Origin: Serripes groenlandicus
Lineage: Eukaryota; Mollusca; Bivalvia; Cardiida; Cardiidae
DNA: 64,000 nucleotides
Assembly: GCA_031761405.1 (NCBI GenBank)
Contig: JASEVX010000011.1
Coordinates: 42,369,876 to 42,433,875, forward strand
Reading direction: 5' to 3'
Shown: in pieces, positions 1-11,718 of the stretch
How the letters are laid out: each line of letters begins with the position of its first letter
Position numbering within the stretch: position 1 is the stretch's first letter
Notes under the pieces: model-generated
What the model saw: the letters and a program-made list of their open reading frames with translations, nothing else
Told to the model about the DNA's origin: nothing
The model's database searches: none
Program-made: the position numbers and the translations under genes

Positions 1-60
1 GGGTATGTGTCCTAACTTTTTAATTGAACTATAATTCAAAATTAATTAAAAACACATTTT

Positions 61-62
<2 letters not shown>

Positions 63-97
<35 letters not shown>
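63..97. repeat. (AC)n microsatellite
   Basis: Uninterrupted AC dinucleotide run of about 17 units, read directly. It lies at the left edge of an interspersed repeat that has a second copy, without the AC tract, near 14.5 kb. Confidence 0.95.
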
Positions 98-98
<1 letters not shown>

Positions 99-180
99 TT
101 CAAAATACATAGTACCGAACACAACATCAAATATATTATGAGAAAATGAATAAGAAATATGTCGCAAAATTAGTGGTCAG
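98..180 (+). repeat. Interspersed repeat, copy 1 (partner 14481-14567)
   Basis: About 80 bases align with 14481-14567 in the same orientation; shared landmarks are a CATCAAATATATT core and a TATGTCG..AAAATNAGTGGTCAG end. The alignment stops where the CAGGCCACACC inverted-repeat sequence begins at 178, so this may be the flank into which another element inserted. The family is not recognised. Confidence 0.6.
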
Positions 181-216
181 GCCACACCAAACTGATATCT
201 TGGTCGTCGGATTTCC
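178..216. repeat. Left half of a distant inverted-repeat pair (partner 7019-7056)
   Basis: CAGGCCACACCAA followed by a CTTGGTC..GGATTT stretch is the reverse complement of 7019-7056, with a few mismatches. Both halves lie next to A/T-rich homopolymer runs. They could be the ends of one 6.9-kb element or two separate insertions of a small element; no matching target duplication is visible (flanks TTAGTGGT and ACAGCTGT). Confidence 0.45.
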
Positions 217-1650
217 CGCTCCTGTTTATTCAATTTTGAGAAAAAAAAAATAAAAAAAATCTCCCGCACCATTTTCAAAAAAAAACTTCTTTTTTCAGAC
301 GGCGGTCGATTAAAGGCAATAGTTACATTGTGTACTGAACTTGTATAACCTTTTAAATCATTTTCCAGTCATGTCTGGATCTACTATCTATTCCATTCAG
401 TGCATTAAATAAATATTAAACTGGCAGACAGTTATTTAGCACTTTGGTAATCTGTTATTCTGTTCTAGAGCATAGAATTTGTGAAAACTTAAAAAAAACA
501 CAATGCATTTTCAGGGGCCTTTATTGCTGATAGTCCAGTCAGAACATACTTGAACATCAAACTAATTGCAACAGAAATTGTATAATTTAGATTATGACCC
601 TAATAAGTAAACCATTATGATGACATTTCATCAACAGATATGATTAATAGTGTAGACATTGTTATATCAAATCTGTTGATATGTGAAGCTGTAAGCCTGT
701 TGTAACCCTCTCCACCTCTCCATATATGTAATCATTTCTTTTTAATAACATACAACAAACATATCAGTCTTATTAACAGCATATGAAGTATTATTGCATC
801 TTATTACAAAAAAATCAAAATTAATATTATAAAATTTGTTTATCAAGTACCCCTTTAATCCTTTCTAACATAGACTAATCTATGTGAGAAAAGGGTAAGA
901 GTTATTTGTACAAAATATCACGTTGATGAATTGTTCATCAGAATAATTCGTTAACGTACTGTTTCAACTTATTTTTCTTTCAACTAAGTTCAACGAAGTT
1001 ATATACACTTTAACTAAAATAATAAACAAACCAAAAACAGCTACATGTTTTAAGCACCATAAAAATTGATCACCATTTTAGCACCATACAAAGACTTGTA
1101 TTAACACTTTCAAACATACGACAAATATGTAGCACAGTAGGATAAGACTTTTGTTCTTTTCAATGAACATACCTTAAATTAATGTTTTCTACGAAAACAC
1201 CTATACTACAGTTGATACTAATAGTGGCAATGGTTTAATACGCATTTTTTTACGCATATAATGCACAACATCGTAAAAATACTTCCTCCTTACGAAAACA
1301 CATCGATCCTCAACAAAGGTTCAGATTATCCTGTGTAGACGCACTGTTCAATCGGACAGTTCACGTTCGAAACAGACAATCGACGGATTATACGTTCAAT
1401 TTTCAAGATGTTTCCAAGGTTGATCCTGATTACCAAACGTACCAAACCTCACGTATATAATTATAATTTATATCATATTCTATCATGCCTAGGCTATTTC
1501 TACTTTAATACGAACCGCATCAGGCGACTTGGGGCCTTATTGACTCTCCGACGTGGAATTATTTAAGATTACATTGGCTATCAGCTAGTTGGTATAGACA
1601 ATTAGTTAGTTGTCAAAAGATACATTAATGAACTTTTTCTCATAATCTGA
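217..1650. other. AT-rich intergenic DNA without recognisable features
   Basis: No open frame of protein-like composition, no RNA gene and no clear repeat was seen. A-rich runs occur near 240-290. Confidence 0.6.
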
Positions 1651-1830
1651 AGCCTCTGCAGCAAACGACTTTTGAAATTTTTTGACAAAAGGAGAAATTG
1701 CTCACTATTTGCCACACTATTTTTAACTGTATTCTAAAACTAAACGTTTACAGAAAGAAATGTTCCAACTTGTCCACCACATGATTTCAAAGTCGTCAGT
1801 TTCAGATTCGTTGTATGTGGAAAAGGTTTA
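1651..1830. mobile_element. MITE family M1 copy (GCAGCAGACGAC type)
   Basis: It shows the family structure: a CTCTGCAGCAAACGACTTTTGA left part, a GGAGAAATTGCTC centre, then an inverted right part with TCAAAGTCGTC and a TTGTATGTGGAAAAGGTT end. The left terminus is degenerate. There is no coding capacity. The same arrangement recurs about ten times in the window. Confidence 0.6.
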
Positions 1831-2011
1831 TTGTCTATATAATATTTTGGCCAAAAGTCACTGGTGAGACTGTGAAGATGCATACAGAGACAAAATCGCT
1901 AGACACGGCTCATGTGTGTTTACCCGTGAAAAGTCGGCCACATTAGATAGATGAAATTACAAAGATATTGGGTTACATAGTGTGTTTATGTCTTGGCAGG
2001 CGGATGTCGTT

Positions 2012-2214
2012 TATCCCTTTCCATTATACTGTCCACAACTGACGTGTCTACAGCAGACGGGCGTGAAAAATGTCTGTAAATGTTACTAATCAAGGTGAAA
2101 TATTGTGACAAAAGAAGAATTACTTGTTTTGAGAATTTGGTCTTTCGTCACATTGTTTTCAATAGTCGTCTGCTGCAAAGACGTCAGAAATGGTATGTAC
2201 GCGGGAAAGGATTA
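2012..2214. mobile_element. MITE family M1 copy
   Basis: It starts with ATCCCTTTCCATTATA, has CTACAGCAGACGG near its left end and GTCGTCTGCTGCAAAG near its right end, and finishes GCGGGAAAGGATT. The terminal ATCCCTTTCC/GGAAAGGAT sequences are inverted relative to one another, as expected for a short terminal-inverted-repeat element. Confidence 0.6.
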
Positions 2215-3410
2215 AAACCGTGATCCCGTGATTATGTTCTAGTAATGGTCCTTTTCTTAGAACGACGATATGTGTCACTCTCGCGTCCGTTTTTTGGGCA
2301 TGATAATGTTCAATTTATTTTTGTTCTAACATGTTTCAAAGGTCGTCTGCTGCAGATGCATGAACTACGTCTGCATTAAAAAAAGGCAAGAGCCATATAA
2401 GAAAGAATAAATTACAAAGAGACTTGTTTACATGATGAATCCATGACAGACGTTTGTTATTTGACCCTGTCCCACTCACAACAAATCTACAGCAGACGAC
2501 TACGCAGACAGCTAGGCAAAACTATGGATACTCTGTATATATGATTATAAAATTGTTGAATAGAACTTAAACAATGTGACAAAGGAAGATATTGACCATC
2601 TCGAGCAATTTCTCGTACTGCCACAATGTTTTCAAAAATAGTATAACAACATATTAATCAAAGTACAAAGTACTGAAGGTAGAATTGCGATCGTTTAAGA
2701 AGAGATACAGAAGTGCATATATGAATATTTATTTTACCGGTTACCTTCATGCAAAGTTTCAAGTGTGTAACCCTTTCCAGTGCTGAGATTTTGCCTCAAC
2801 CTGAAACTTTAACCAAAATGTTGACGAACAGACAGACGGAGAGACAGACATCGCCAATCTATAGACCGGAATTGCTAGAGCAATCCGGCCAAAAATAAAA
2901 AAAAATCATCCATTTTAGCAGTAAAATCCTGCCAAGAAGTAATGAATTGAGAAAAAAATTTGCTGAGAGGTCCATAATTTCAAACTTGCTAAGATTTGTC
3001 TGTGCAATGAATGTACAAATTGAAAAATGTATTGTTGACATGTATTTTCTACACCATCATTGTAATGCTGTTTATCATAAATAAAATTATTCCTTTTTTT
3101 AAATAAACTTTTAATCAAAATGTGTGTCTCAGTGTTGTCTTCTTCAGCAGTTTGACAGAAACAAAGCCTAAATCTGAAATTGTGTCAATGTGTTATTTGT
3201 CAACTCTGTCCCATAAGTTTTGCTTGTGATTTGAACTCACATAAAAAAAGCACGGAAAGGACAACTTTCCCAACTTTGATTAAATATGTTTTCAATTAAA
3301 TTGTAAACAAATTCTTGTTTTTTGAAAGTTTTGTCATTATTATTTAAGACGGACATTATATACTAGAATAGCCAACTGACTATATCATTTGAAAAAGTGT
3401 TTCTTATTAA
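2215..3410. other. Intergenic DNA with M1 fragments and a short hairpin
   Basis: Partial M1 sequences occur around 2340 (GTCGTCTGCTGCAGATG) and 2463 (CTGTCCCACTC..CAGCAGACGAC). At 2866-2888 a near-perfect hairpin, CCGGAATTGCT against AGAGCAATCCGG, follows a run of CAGACAGACGG; I know a similar hairpin end from bivalve repeats. No gene is supported. Confidence 0.5.
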
Positions 3411-3632
3411 AACCTTTCCCACTTGCATACGTAATTGCAGCCGACGACTTTTGAAAACATTGATGCAGAAGAAGAAATTGCTCATAACAAGCTCTCTCCT
3501 TTTGCAGCAATGTTTTCAACTATATTCAATGATTACACTTCCAATAAATGTGATTTTCTTCTCAATTTTTCAATTTGTTGTCCAGACGTTTTCATAGGTG
3601 TTTATTACAGATTTTTTGAGATGTGGGAAATG
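3411..3632. mobile_element. MITE family M1 copy
   Basis: It begins AACCTTTCCCACTTGCATAC, followed by GCAGCCGACGACTTTTGAAA and GAAGAAATTGCTC. The right side carries CTCCTTTTGCAGCAATGTTTT and ends GATGTGGGAAATGATAA. The right inner motif is more decayed than in other copies. Confidence 0.6.
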
Positions 3633-3703
3633 ATAAAAGTTACTATTTAATCCATCTTTTCTAAACAACATTACATGTAAATGTGTATCAAGTTAACTCT
3701 GAG

Positions 3704-3929
3704 ATGTCCCACCTATAGGTGCTTTCTGACATCTAGCTCTGCAACAGACGACATTTGAAAACACTGTCACAATAGAATAAATTGCTCAAAACAAGTAAGT
3801 TCTCCTTTCGCCACTTTGTTTTCAACTCTGTTAAATAACTATACTTTCATTTATAGAAAGTTTCCATACTTTTGCGAAGATGTTTTCAAAGTCGTCTGCT
3901 GCAGATTTTCTGTTAGTGGGAAAAGGTTA
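3704..3929. mobile_element. MITE family M1 copy
   Basis: Left end TGTCCCACCTATAGG with CTGCAACAGACGAC; right end GTTTTCAAAGTCGTCTGCTG then GTTAGTGGGAAAAGGTTAA. Internally CTCCTTTCGCCACTTTGTTTTCAAC is the family centre. Left and right thirds are mutually inverted. Confidence 0.65.
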
Positions 3930-4568
3930 ATATTTTTCGTGCATTGTCCTTTCTTTTCCATATATGTATACAGGGGCATCGATTTTTTTTTTACGACTGA
4001 CAAGGTTATTCCCATTTTAATTCTTTTCAGAGCTTTCGTTAGATAATAATGATTTCCTCTCTAATTTAGGGCTCCCTTATTGTTTTTTCTCCCTACAATG
4101 TCACGGTTGAATTATTTACTTTCAAAGACACTGGTTATTTATAACCAAGGCTAAGCTTGAAATTGATATTCTCTCACGCTACTCTCTCACGCTAGGTGTC
4201 CTTTCCCAAAGGCTGGAACGCCCACTCATAAAGACAAAAATATGGAACATCTCTATAAATAAAAGTACAGTTATTGAATATATAATTTTGAAAACATCAA
4301 GGCAAAAGGATAAATTGCTTGTTATGAGCAATTTCTCTTTTTGCAACAATGTTTTTAAAAGTCAAAAGGACATGCAATCTTGGAACAACCATTCGTCTTT
4401 ACCAACAAATCATGCAAGTCTGAGCCAATATTGGTTGCCAAAATGTTTAACCTTTTCCAAAATGCAGAGAAATTTACATTGACACAAAATGTGAAAACCC
4501 TCTGGCAAAAGAAGAAATTGCACATAGTGAACAATTTCTCATTATGCCACAATGTTTTCATTTCTATT

Positions 4569-4882
4569 GAATATTTGATGTTCATTTATAGCGATGTTCC
4601 ACATTTTCCTCAGATGTTTTCAAAATCGTTTGATGCAGATTTGTTGTATATAGGAAAGGGTTAGGAATTATTGAGCAAAGGGTAGGAAAAAATTGACAAA
4701 ACAGATATTTCAATTCAATTATTTGAATATTTGACTTTCATTTATAGCGATGTTCTACATTTTCCTCCGATGTTTGCAAAATCGTTTGCTACAAATTTGT
4801 TGTATATAGGAAATGGTTAGGAATAATTGAGCAACGGATAGGGAAAAATTGACAAAACAGATATTTCAATTCAATTATTTTA
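4569..4882 (+). repeat. 156-bp tandem duplication within an M1-derived segment
   Basis: The block beginning GAATATTTGATGTTCATTTA at 4569 is repeated at 4725 with about 90 percent identity, including TTGTATATAGGAAA and GACAAAACAGATATTTCAAT. Each unit holds the right end of an M1 element (AAATCGTTTG.TGCAGATTTG). The upstream stretch 4268-4568 holds further degenerate M1 sequence and no gene. Confidence 0.8.
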
Positions 4883-5178
4883 AGTATTCACCAGTAATTT
4901 ACTACCAATTATTGTTTAAAACATGTTTGTTTGATATCAAAAACAGCAATCTTTAAAAACACGTTGCTTTCTATACAAATGTTAATCTTTGAGGGGGTCT
5001 TCTTTTGTCAGTCAAGCTGAAAACATTGTATACAACATAGGAGAAATTGTCAGTCCATTTTGTAAATAATGTTGTAACTAATGAGTTACTGTAAAGAAAG
5101 AAGAGTCGAGTCTGCTGTGAAAGGGCTCTAAATCTTGCATCTGTGAAAATCCAAGACTCAAGACAGAGAGCTAGATAT
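4883..5178. other. AT-rich intergenic DNA
   Basis: No gene or strong repeat seen; one CAGTCAAGCTGAAAACATTG stretch resembles decayed M1 sequence. Confidence 0.5.
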
Positions 5179-5345
5179 TAACCCTTTCCATCTTGACATC
5201 TAGACACAAGTACGGAATATCTCTATAAATAAATGTATGATTTCTGAAAGAAGTTTTGAGCAATTTCTTCTTTTGCCACAATGTTTTTAAAAGTCGTCAT
5301 CTGCTGCAGAGGCGTCAGAGTGTGTATATATGTGGGAAAAGGTTA
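5179..5345. mobile_element. MITE family M1 copy
   Basis: Terminal AACCCTTTCC at the left and TGTGGGAAAAGGTT at the right are inverted. The right arm has the full GCAATTTCTTCTTTTGCCAC and GTCGTC..CTGCTGCAGAGGCG motifs. About 167 bp with no coding capacity. Confidence 0.65.
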
Positions 5346-5842
5346 AGAAGGAGTAAACAGGTTTTTTTGAAAGAATATCATTGTTTTGTCTTTACATACA
5401 TAAACCTATGTCGTGGGTTCGCAAAATAATTTTCTTAGTGAGACGAATTTTTTTAAATACCCACAACATAGGGTTTGAGGGTCGTCAAAGGAGGTTGGAG
5501 ATTGAAATACATTGTAAAAGCGTTATCTAGAGCTTTGATAGGATGGACTATACATTTCACAGTTTCATCCGAGACCCCCTGTTCTGCTACATCAAGATGA
5601 GCGATTATAAGCTCACCAAAGTAGTCTCTCAAAATGTCACCTCTGTGGAGCAAATAGCAACCTCAATAGAACCACATTCTCCATATTCTTACAAAAAGCA
5701 AACAGTAAATATTAAAAAAAATCAGGTTATTTTGGGGGAATAGAGTGGAAAACATTGCACGAAAAGAAGACATTTGGTCTCCATTAGCAATTTCTCCATT
5801 TCCCATAATGTTTTCCTAAATTGTCAGCATTCAGATGACTCG

Positions 5843-6237
5843 AAAAGTGATTCTATTCAGAGAATGTTTAAATCTCTTAAGAGCAACACGTCTTTAGAAC
5901 GGCTGTACATCTTTAACCCTTTCCAACATAAAAACGCTTTCTGACGCCTCTGCAACATATGACTTTTTCCCCTTTTGCCACAGTCTTCTCAACCCTTTTC
6001 AGTAATTATACCTACATGTATAGAGCTTTCCTTAGAAAAGTGATTCTATTCGGAGAATGTTTAAATCTCTTAAGAGCAACACCTCTTTAGAACGGCTGTA
6101 CATCTTTAACCTTTTCCCACATAAAAACGCTTTCTGACGCCTCTGCAGCAAATGACAATTTCCCCTTTTGCCACAGTGTTCTCAACTCTTTTCAGTAATT
6201 ATACCTACATTTATAGAGCTTTCCTTAGAATTTTCCT
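5843..6237 (+). repeat. ~193-bp direct tandem duplication containing M1 half-elements
   Basis: AAAAGTGATTCTATTC begins at 5843 and again at 6036, and the two units run in parallel (AACGGCTGTACATCTTTAACC, then CTTTCTGACGCCTCTGCA, then CAGTAATTATACCTACAT). The second unit retains the GCAGCAAATGAC motif and continues after a SINE insertion to the M1 right end near 6596. Confidence 0.85.
6225..6237 (+). repeat. 13-bp target-site duplication, left copy
   Basis: TTAGAATTTTCCT at 6225-6237 is repeated exactly at 6531-6543, on either side of the SINE. Confidence 0.95.
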
Positions 6238-6530
6238 GCCGAGCCCCTGTAGCTCAGTCGGTAGCGACGCGGGCTGTCAATCCTGGTGTTGTGAGTTCGA
6301 ATCCCGGCTCGGCCAAATTTCTTTCCGAGGATTGACAAAAGTCAATGCGACATGCGTCATTCGTCTTCCACCAATGGGCTAAGTCTATGTGGAAAAGCAG
6401 CCAGTTGCTTGGGAAGATTGTTGTGTGGAGTACTGGTATGAGAAAACCAGGAAATGCATGAGTAGGTGAACTGGCAGCCGTGATATAACTGAGAAATTGT
6501 TAAAAACGGCGTTAAACCCCAATCAATCAA
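6238..6530 (+). mobile_element. tRNA-derived SINE (family S1)
   Basis: The tRNA-like head has a perfect A-box-type TAGCTCAGTCGG and B-box GAGTTCGAATCCC, and its outer CGAGCC/GGCTCG sequences can pair as an acceptor stem. A ~215-bp tRNA-unrelated body follows, ending in GGCGTTAAACCCC and an AATC-type tail. A 13-bp target duplication surrounds it, as expected for LINE-mediated retroposition. A second copy in reverse orientation is at 15535-15820. Transcription would be by RNA polymerase III from the internal boxes. Confidence 0.93.
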
Positions 6531-6596
6531 TTAGAATTTTCCTAGATACTTTCAAAATTGTCTGCTGCAGATTTGTTGTATGTGGAAAAGGGTTAA

Positions 6597-7018
6597 GTGT
6601 TGATCTAGGGAGGGGGAACTGTATGTTTCTATGACAAATTTGAGGTGCTGCCCAGCTCTTTTACCTTGATGTGATACCAAAATACAATACAATACCGAAG
6701 AGACAAGACCCCTTTTGCCATGATAGGGCTAAAACATAATGAACTTCACCTCAATAAAAAATGAATGCCTTTCATACTTAAATATAGATAATGCTATCTT
6801 CTTTAAATCTCCATTGTAGGGCACACAAACAAAATCAAAATCATATTTAGACTTAATGTAATAAGTGTTAAACTGTTTATAGTAAGATAAATAGACCTTG
6901 ATACCAATATAATAACTGATCAGAAAAAAAAAATTATCGCCTCAGTTTTTAAAACGGACCAAACATTAATAAAAATAAAAATAAAAATTTCGCTCGCTCG
7001 CCCCTAATTTTAAAAAAT
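6597..7018. other. AT-rich intergenic DNA
   Basis: No gene or RNA recognised; A-rich simple sequence near 6925-7015. Confidence 0.55.
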
Positions 7019-7056
7019 AAAATCCAATGACCAAGACTTCAAATTGGTGTGGCCTG
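7019..7056. repeat. Right half of a distant inverted-repeat pair (partner 178-216)
   Basis: AAAATCCAATGACCAAGACT..TTGGTGTGGCCTG is the reverse complement, with mismatches, of 178-216. See that entry for alternatives. Confidence 0.45.
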
Positions 7057-7085
7057 ACAGCTGTTGTTTGTGGTGTACTTAATTT

Positions 7086-7444
7086 GGCCGGAGATTCAAT
7101 AGTAATCTCGAGTTCCTCGTGGTTCGCTATTTTTGTGGCGATTGGTTGACAATCGCCACAGTGCTACCAAAACAACAACAACGAAAAAAAAATTATATAG
7201 TCGTATTTGAACAATCGGTTGGATATTTCTGCAAAGGCAATTTACTCACTTCCGTTAAACCGCCATATATATATATAGTTCCATCAGTGATGCAGGCACA
7301 CGATTAATAATGATAATGTTAGTGCTACTTTGATACCGGATTGGTACTAATATTTGAGATTTATCGAGAAAATATCTAAATAGAGTTAAACTATTTACAT
7401 ATTATCTTTCTTCATGTTTGGGCAGATAATAAATATCATCGGGC
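7086..7444 (+). repeat. Interspersed repeat R3, copy 1 (inverted partner 16981-17314)
   Basis: About 350 bases match the reverse complement of 16981-17314. Shared landmarks are a GGCCGG start, TTTTTGTGGCGA, AACAACAACA, CATCAGTGATGCAG, TTTATCGAG and TTCATGTTTGGGCAGAT. The last motif recurs once more near 7575 (GATTTGGCAGATAATAAATA). No coding capacity; nature unknown. Confidence 0.75.
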
Positions 7445-7724
7445 GTCTTGGGTACGCTATGCAGAGTATCATGATACTCCTGTGCCTCGTTTTATTTTTA
7501 CTGTAGTCAACCGTAACCTTTTGACCTTTAACCTGATTCGGCAGGAGTTGGTTGTACTCTGATTATCTTCGTCATGATTTGGCAGATAATAAATATCATT
7601 GCGCGTTCTGCCTTGCAAATAACGACAACTCTGGTGATACTCAAATCTGGAAATTCCAAAAGGTTCTATAAATAGCTCGCGAGACCAAAAACCAGAAAAG
7701 CTTGTAAATCTCAATATTATAAAC

Positions 7725-9472
7725 GCTTTATTAGTCGCCGGGCAGAAGCCCGCGACTTCTATTTTTAATAGCTTTTCGGAAATCACATGGGAGGAGGGAT
7801 AATTATTGGAAAGAAACACATTAAGATGTTTTGAACATATTACAATTGTGTTTGTTTAAAAACACTAAGTAATGACACATCTAAAATGGAATAAACATTT
7901 CGATGTTTTAGGTATTTTTAGTTTCATTTTGTTGACTTGCATTTAAGTGTTTTTGTCTTATTTACGAAGACAAATGTGGTCCCTGCTAGACTTGCAACCA
8001 ACTGCTATATGTCAATATTGAGATATATTGAAATAAAAATCACGTCAAATTCTACTTTCAATAGTAATGTTAACTTACTGAATGTTATTTTCATGTTCAA
8101 AAATATGTCTTGATTTGTGAAGAATTCATTTGATAATGTTAACTCGTGTATATCTAAAATATGAACTGTTTCTAACCTAGAACTGTTGATTACGTCACTA
8201 CCGAGTACCGCCCGCATAGATTTGTAAATTTTGCACACGCTACTATATACGTGTGCGATAACCAATGAAAAGCTGGATTTGCACGCGATACATTTTACAA
8301 CAAAAACGTGCGTCGCTTACACTCATACGATGGGCTGAATATGCACAATGACACACACACACTTGTATAGTTTCCCATGAACATAAACTGGTAACAGAAA
8401 CAAAAATAAGAAATAATTTGTGAAAATATGTCTCAAATATAAGCCTGTTTATCGGTCGTGAACGTCGAAACGCCTTTTTCTCAGTTTGTGACCTAGTTTC
8501 ATATTGCCAAAATGTAAACAAAGCGAAGTGACCGGAAGTAAAATGTAAACTTAGAAAAGTGACTAGGTTATGCAGACAAAAAATGTCGCACGACAAATTG
8601 ATTTTTCTTAAACGTCACGAAACGAATGCATGGGTCGAATGTAGGAGAAAGAAAGATAATATAGAAATGCTTTTCTCTCTCGAATGCAGTGGAATAAAAC
8701 ATGCACTAAAGCTTTGCCTGATTTTTTATTCACTTTCTTCGATGTCTGACACTACGACTCGATGAAGCCTGACACGAGGGTAAACATTTCGAAAGAATGC
8801 TCAAACACCTTATTACAGATAGATAGCTAATATTACACACTTAAAAATATTACACACTTAAATGATTAAATATATGTGATATTAAATGTTGAAACAAATT
8901 AAGAGAAGAACAAACTCTGATAAACAATAGATTTAGAAATAAAGAAAATCTGCTCTTTCGCACCCAATTAATTTCATACTTGCCACATATATTGTATGCA
9001 TCAACGATTTAGATAAACAATTTAGCTGTTATATTGTTACAAGTGTGGTCTACTTGTGAAATAATTAGTATTAAAAAGGAGGAAGTTCATGTCTTCAGCA
9101 ATTTAACCGTTTTCTCAATGTGTTAAGCGATTAAAGGTTTTCATTGTTGCTTCAGACATGGAAAGGGTTTAATAGCTTTTTATTGCATGTAGATTTAAAA
9201 CCCAAAATGTATTAATTTGTTGTTTTTTTTGACAAATACAAAACATCCAAAATCCTGACCAAAAGAAATCCTGAAATTTGTAGATCTATGTGGAATTTCA
9301 AAAATCCTGGAATTAATCCTTATGAAAACATTATGTGTATGTTTAGACTAATGAAAGTCAAGACTACATGTGTGTTAAAAAATAAATCAATGCAGTCTTT
9401 TCCGGCGACATTGATGCCTTGCATCAACTTTCTCTTGTTTTGTACTTGTTTAAATATATGAAAGCGTCTAGA
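7725..9472 (-). mobile_element. Interspersed element R1/R2, copy 1 (inverted partner 34382-36027)
   Basis: The reverse complement of this 1.75-kb stretch aligns along its length, with indels, to 34382-36027. At one end both have a hairpin-prone GTCGCGGGCTTCTGCCCGGCGAC; at the other both have AACAAGAGAAAGTTGATGCA. Middle landmarks include GAGAAAGAAAGATAATATAG and AGCTTTAGTGCATGTTTTAT. The open frames inside are short and not conserved between copies, so the element looks non-coding. Comparison of the paralogous blocks at 34.3 and 62.4 kb shows that the partner is an insertion. Confidence 0.75.
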
Positions 9473-10245
9473 TAATAAGACTGGTTTACAAAGGTTTAAA
9501 GGACACACGATGGCAGTGTGTACACACGTTATGTATACACGTCTGCACGTTCTAGAGTCAATTAGCAATCAATGCTGACAGTGTAGCCTAATTGAGTTTG
9601 AAGATCTAGCATTATAATATATGCCTATATTTTCATAAATTAAACAGTTTGGCAAATAGTGAAATTGTGCTTTTGGAGCATGTTTTGTGTTTGTTTTTGC
9701 ACTCACATTATTCGAAGCAGTTTAACAACCTCAGAGACATATAAATACACTGTGACAACCCTCAATCATGCAATGTGAAGGGACTAAATTGAACAGACCT
9801 GTTTAATATCGGACATAATTGAAACAAACACCAAACTAATGGATACTGTTTTCTCTCCTTTCTTTAGTCATTTCTAAAGTGTAAAATATATTTTATCTTA
9901 ATATGGCCTAACGACCTGGTGATAAACATGTGATTACCCAAACAATTTAGATTACAAATAGTCATTCTAATGAGCTAAAACGGTAGTCTATCGAATACCA
10001 ACTAGATTTTTCATAACTTTGGAATGGCCTAAATTTGAACACATCATGACCAATTTCAGAACGTAACTAAATAATCACCAAGACAACATTCTGGCAAACT
10101 AACATTATTCAACTGTCAAAAGATGCAGGCATATGCAACAATTTGTCTTCTACCAATCAGTTAAAAATCGATAATCGGCTATATAGAAATAAGAAGGGCA
10201 GTGTAACAAATGTGGGCATAACTTTCTTAATGTTTATTATATTTT
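9473..10245. other. AT-rich intergenic DNA
   Basis: No gene, RNA gene or clear repeat recognised. Confidence 0.55.
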
Positions 10246-10560
10246 AAGTTCGCATTCATATTTGGGAAGAACAAAATCTCTCGATTTCAATTATGTAATT
10301 TGCTTTAATTAGAAATAAAATTTAGGTGGGGGAATTTATATAAACATTAGGTGACCCTATATTCCTATTGAATTACATATGATTTTTGATAATTACACAG
10401 AAATTGCCATCAAATTTCGTTGGTTAATTAGTTATAACTTGTTTTCCTTTAAACTTTTTATAAGTTCGCATTCACATTCGTAAAGTATATTCATTTGTTT
10501 AAAGAAGGATATCATTTTTTATGAAATTAAGAAAGATTTAGGCGGGGGAATTAATGCTTT
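10246..10560 (+). repeat. ~216-bp imperfect tandem duplication
   Basis: AAGTTCGCATTCAYATT occurs at 10246 and 10462, and each is followed by a TTTAGGYGGGGGAATT segment. The second unit is truncated. Nature unknown. Confidence 0.6.
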
Positions 10561-10608
10561 TGTCAAACAACATGTAAGTATTTTTTGTGTTCGGTGGAGT
10601 CCGTCAAA

Positions 10609-10652
10609 CAGTAGCGGAAACTTACGAAGTTAATCGGATTTCACCGCTACTG
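10609..10652. repeat. Short hairpin
   Basis: CAGTAGCGG at 10609-10617 pairs perfectly with CCGCTACTG at 10644-10652, leaving a 26-base loop; the adjacent bases AA/TT also pair partly. It is the only GC-rich inverted repeat in this AT-rich stretch. No function is claimed. Confidence 0.5.
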
Positions 10653-11640
10653 GTTTTATGACTTTGATGTTTTATTGCAGGGCAATAAAATCTTATTCTT
10701 TCAGGGCAGGTTTTAAATATCTGGATAATTAAGAATTGAATTAAGAGTTAAATTTAAATCAAATATATTTTATCCTCGCGCGCAATAACAATATGAATAT
10801 TATTAAATAATAGCCCGCCGTTCACAGAATTATTACCTGTAAATTAAGGCCAATTATGTATTTGTCATATTTAAATGGGTTAAAAGAATAGGTATAATAA
10901 TTCATTTTGAGTATCAGCGAAAAAAAAGTATACATGATACGTTGTCAATCTCACTAGGATTGATTATCCGATGTTGGTTATGGAAATAATACTGACCAAA
11001 AACTGTTAAATACATACGTTTGATGCGTAATAAAAAAAAAAAAAAAAAAGATCATGTAATCTACACAAATGTTATTAAGTTTACTAAAATCATCTTAGAT
11101 TAATACACTTTATTGTTCACACAGTGTTTATGTATGTTGACAATATTTATGTGCAAACGGAAATGCGGTAAAAACTGTTTTCATAATATACAAATAAAAA
11201 CATTTTAATTGCTACCTTTTTGCAATAAAAATATGCCAGCTTCTTGTAATTTTTATATAAAATGTGAAAAAAATTAAGGAAACACAATTTGTGTTATTAA
11301 GATAACACTTTTGTTATTAACACACTATTATTTCTAAAAAGTTAATTAAAACTACAAAAAGTATTTTCTTTTTTTTTAATACTGTTTATGACAACTCTCA
11401 ATGGATACCGTTTTTGTAATTATGATGCTGTTTTTCAAAACATCATCTCAATTTTAATGTATTATTATAAGTGTCAAATGTGTGTATTCAGGTTAATCTG
11501 TAATGCTCTAATAGACACTGCCCCGGGCGTTTTATAAGTTAATTGGGTCATAAAAACCAGGATTGACATTTTCTGCCATTTGTTATTATCAGCGTGACTT
11601 AATATGGTGTCTTCCTGAAAGTCCCACTTTTCAAATTTTG
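10653..11640. other. AT-rich intergenic DNA
   Basis: A poly-A run lies at 11031-11049. No gene recognised. Confidence 0.55.
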
Positions 11641-11718
11641 ATAAAAAAAAAAGTGGGTGTTTCAGGAATTTTGCTTTTTCCAATTAACACCTTCCTACGG
11701 CCTTAGGTCAAATTATAG

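Larger units (their letters stand above)
6106..6596. mobile_element. MITE family M1 copy split by a SINE
   Basis: The left part (6106-6237) starts AACCTTTTCCCACATAAAAA; the right part (6544-6596) carries TTGTCTGCTGCAGATTTGTT and ends GTGGAAAAGGGTT. The intervening 6238-6530 is a tRNA-derived SINE bounded by a 13-bp duplication. Removing the SINE and one copy of the duplication leaves an ordinary ~185-bp M1 element, which dates the SINE as younger than the MITE. Confidence 0.75.

Noticed and set aside
6241..6316. Functional tRNA gene
   Set aside because: The A and B boxes and an acceptor-like stem are good, but the sequence continues into a SINE body with an AATC tail and a 13-bp target duplication, and a second copy exists at 15.5-15.8 kb.
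7469..8765. Frames of 68-117 codons in element R1
   Set aside because: The corresponding frames are not preserved in the inverted partner at 34.4-36.0 kb; the element appears non-coding.
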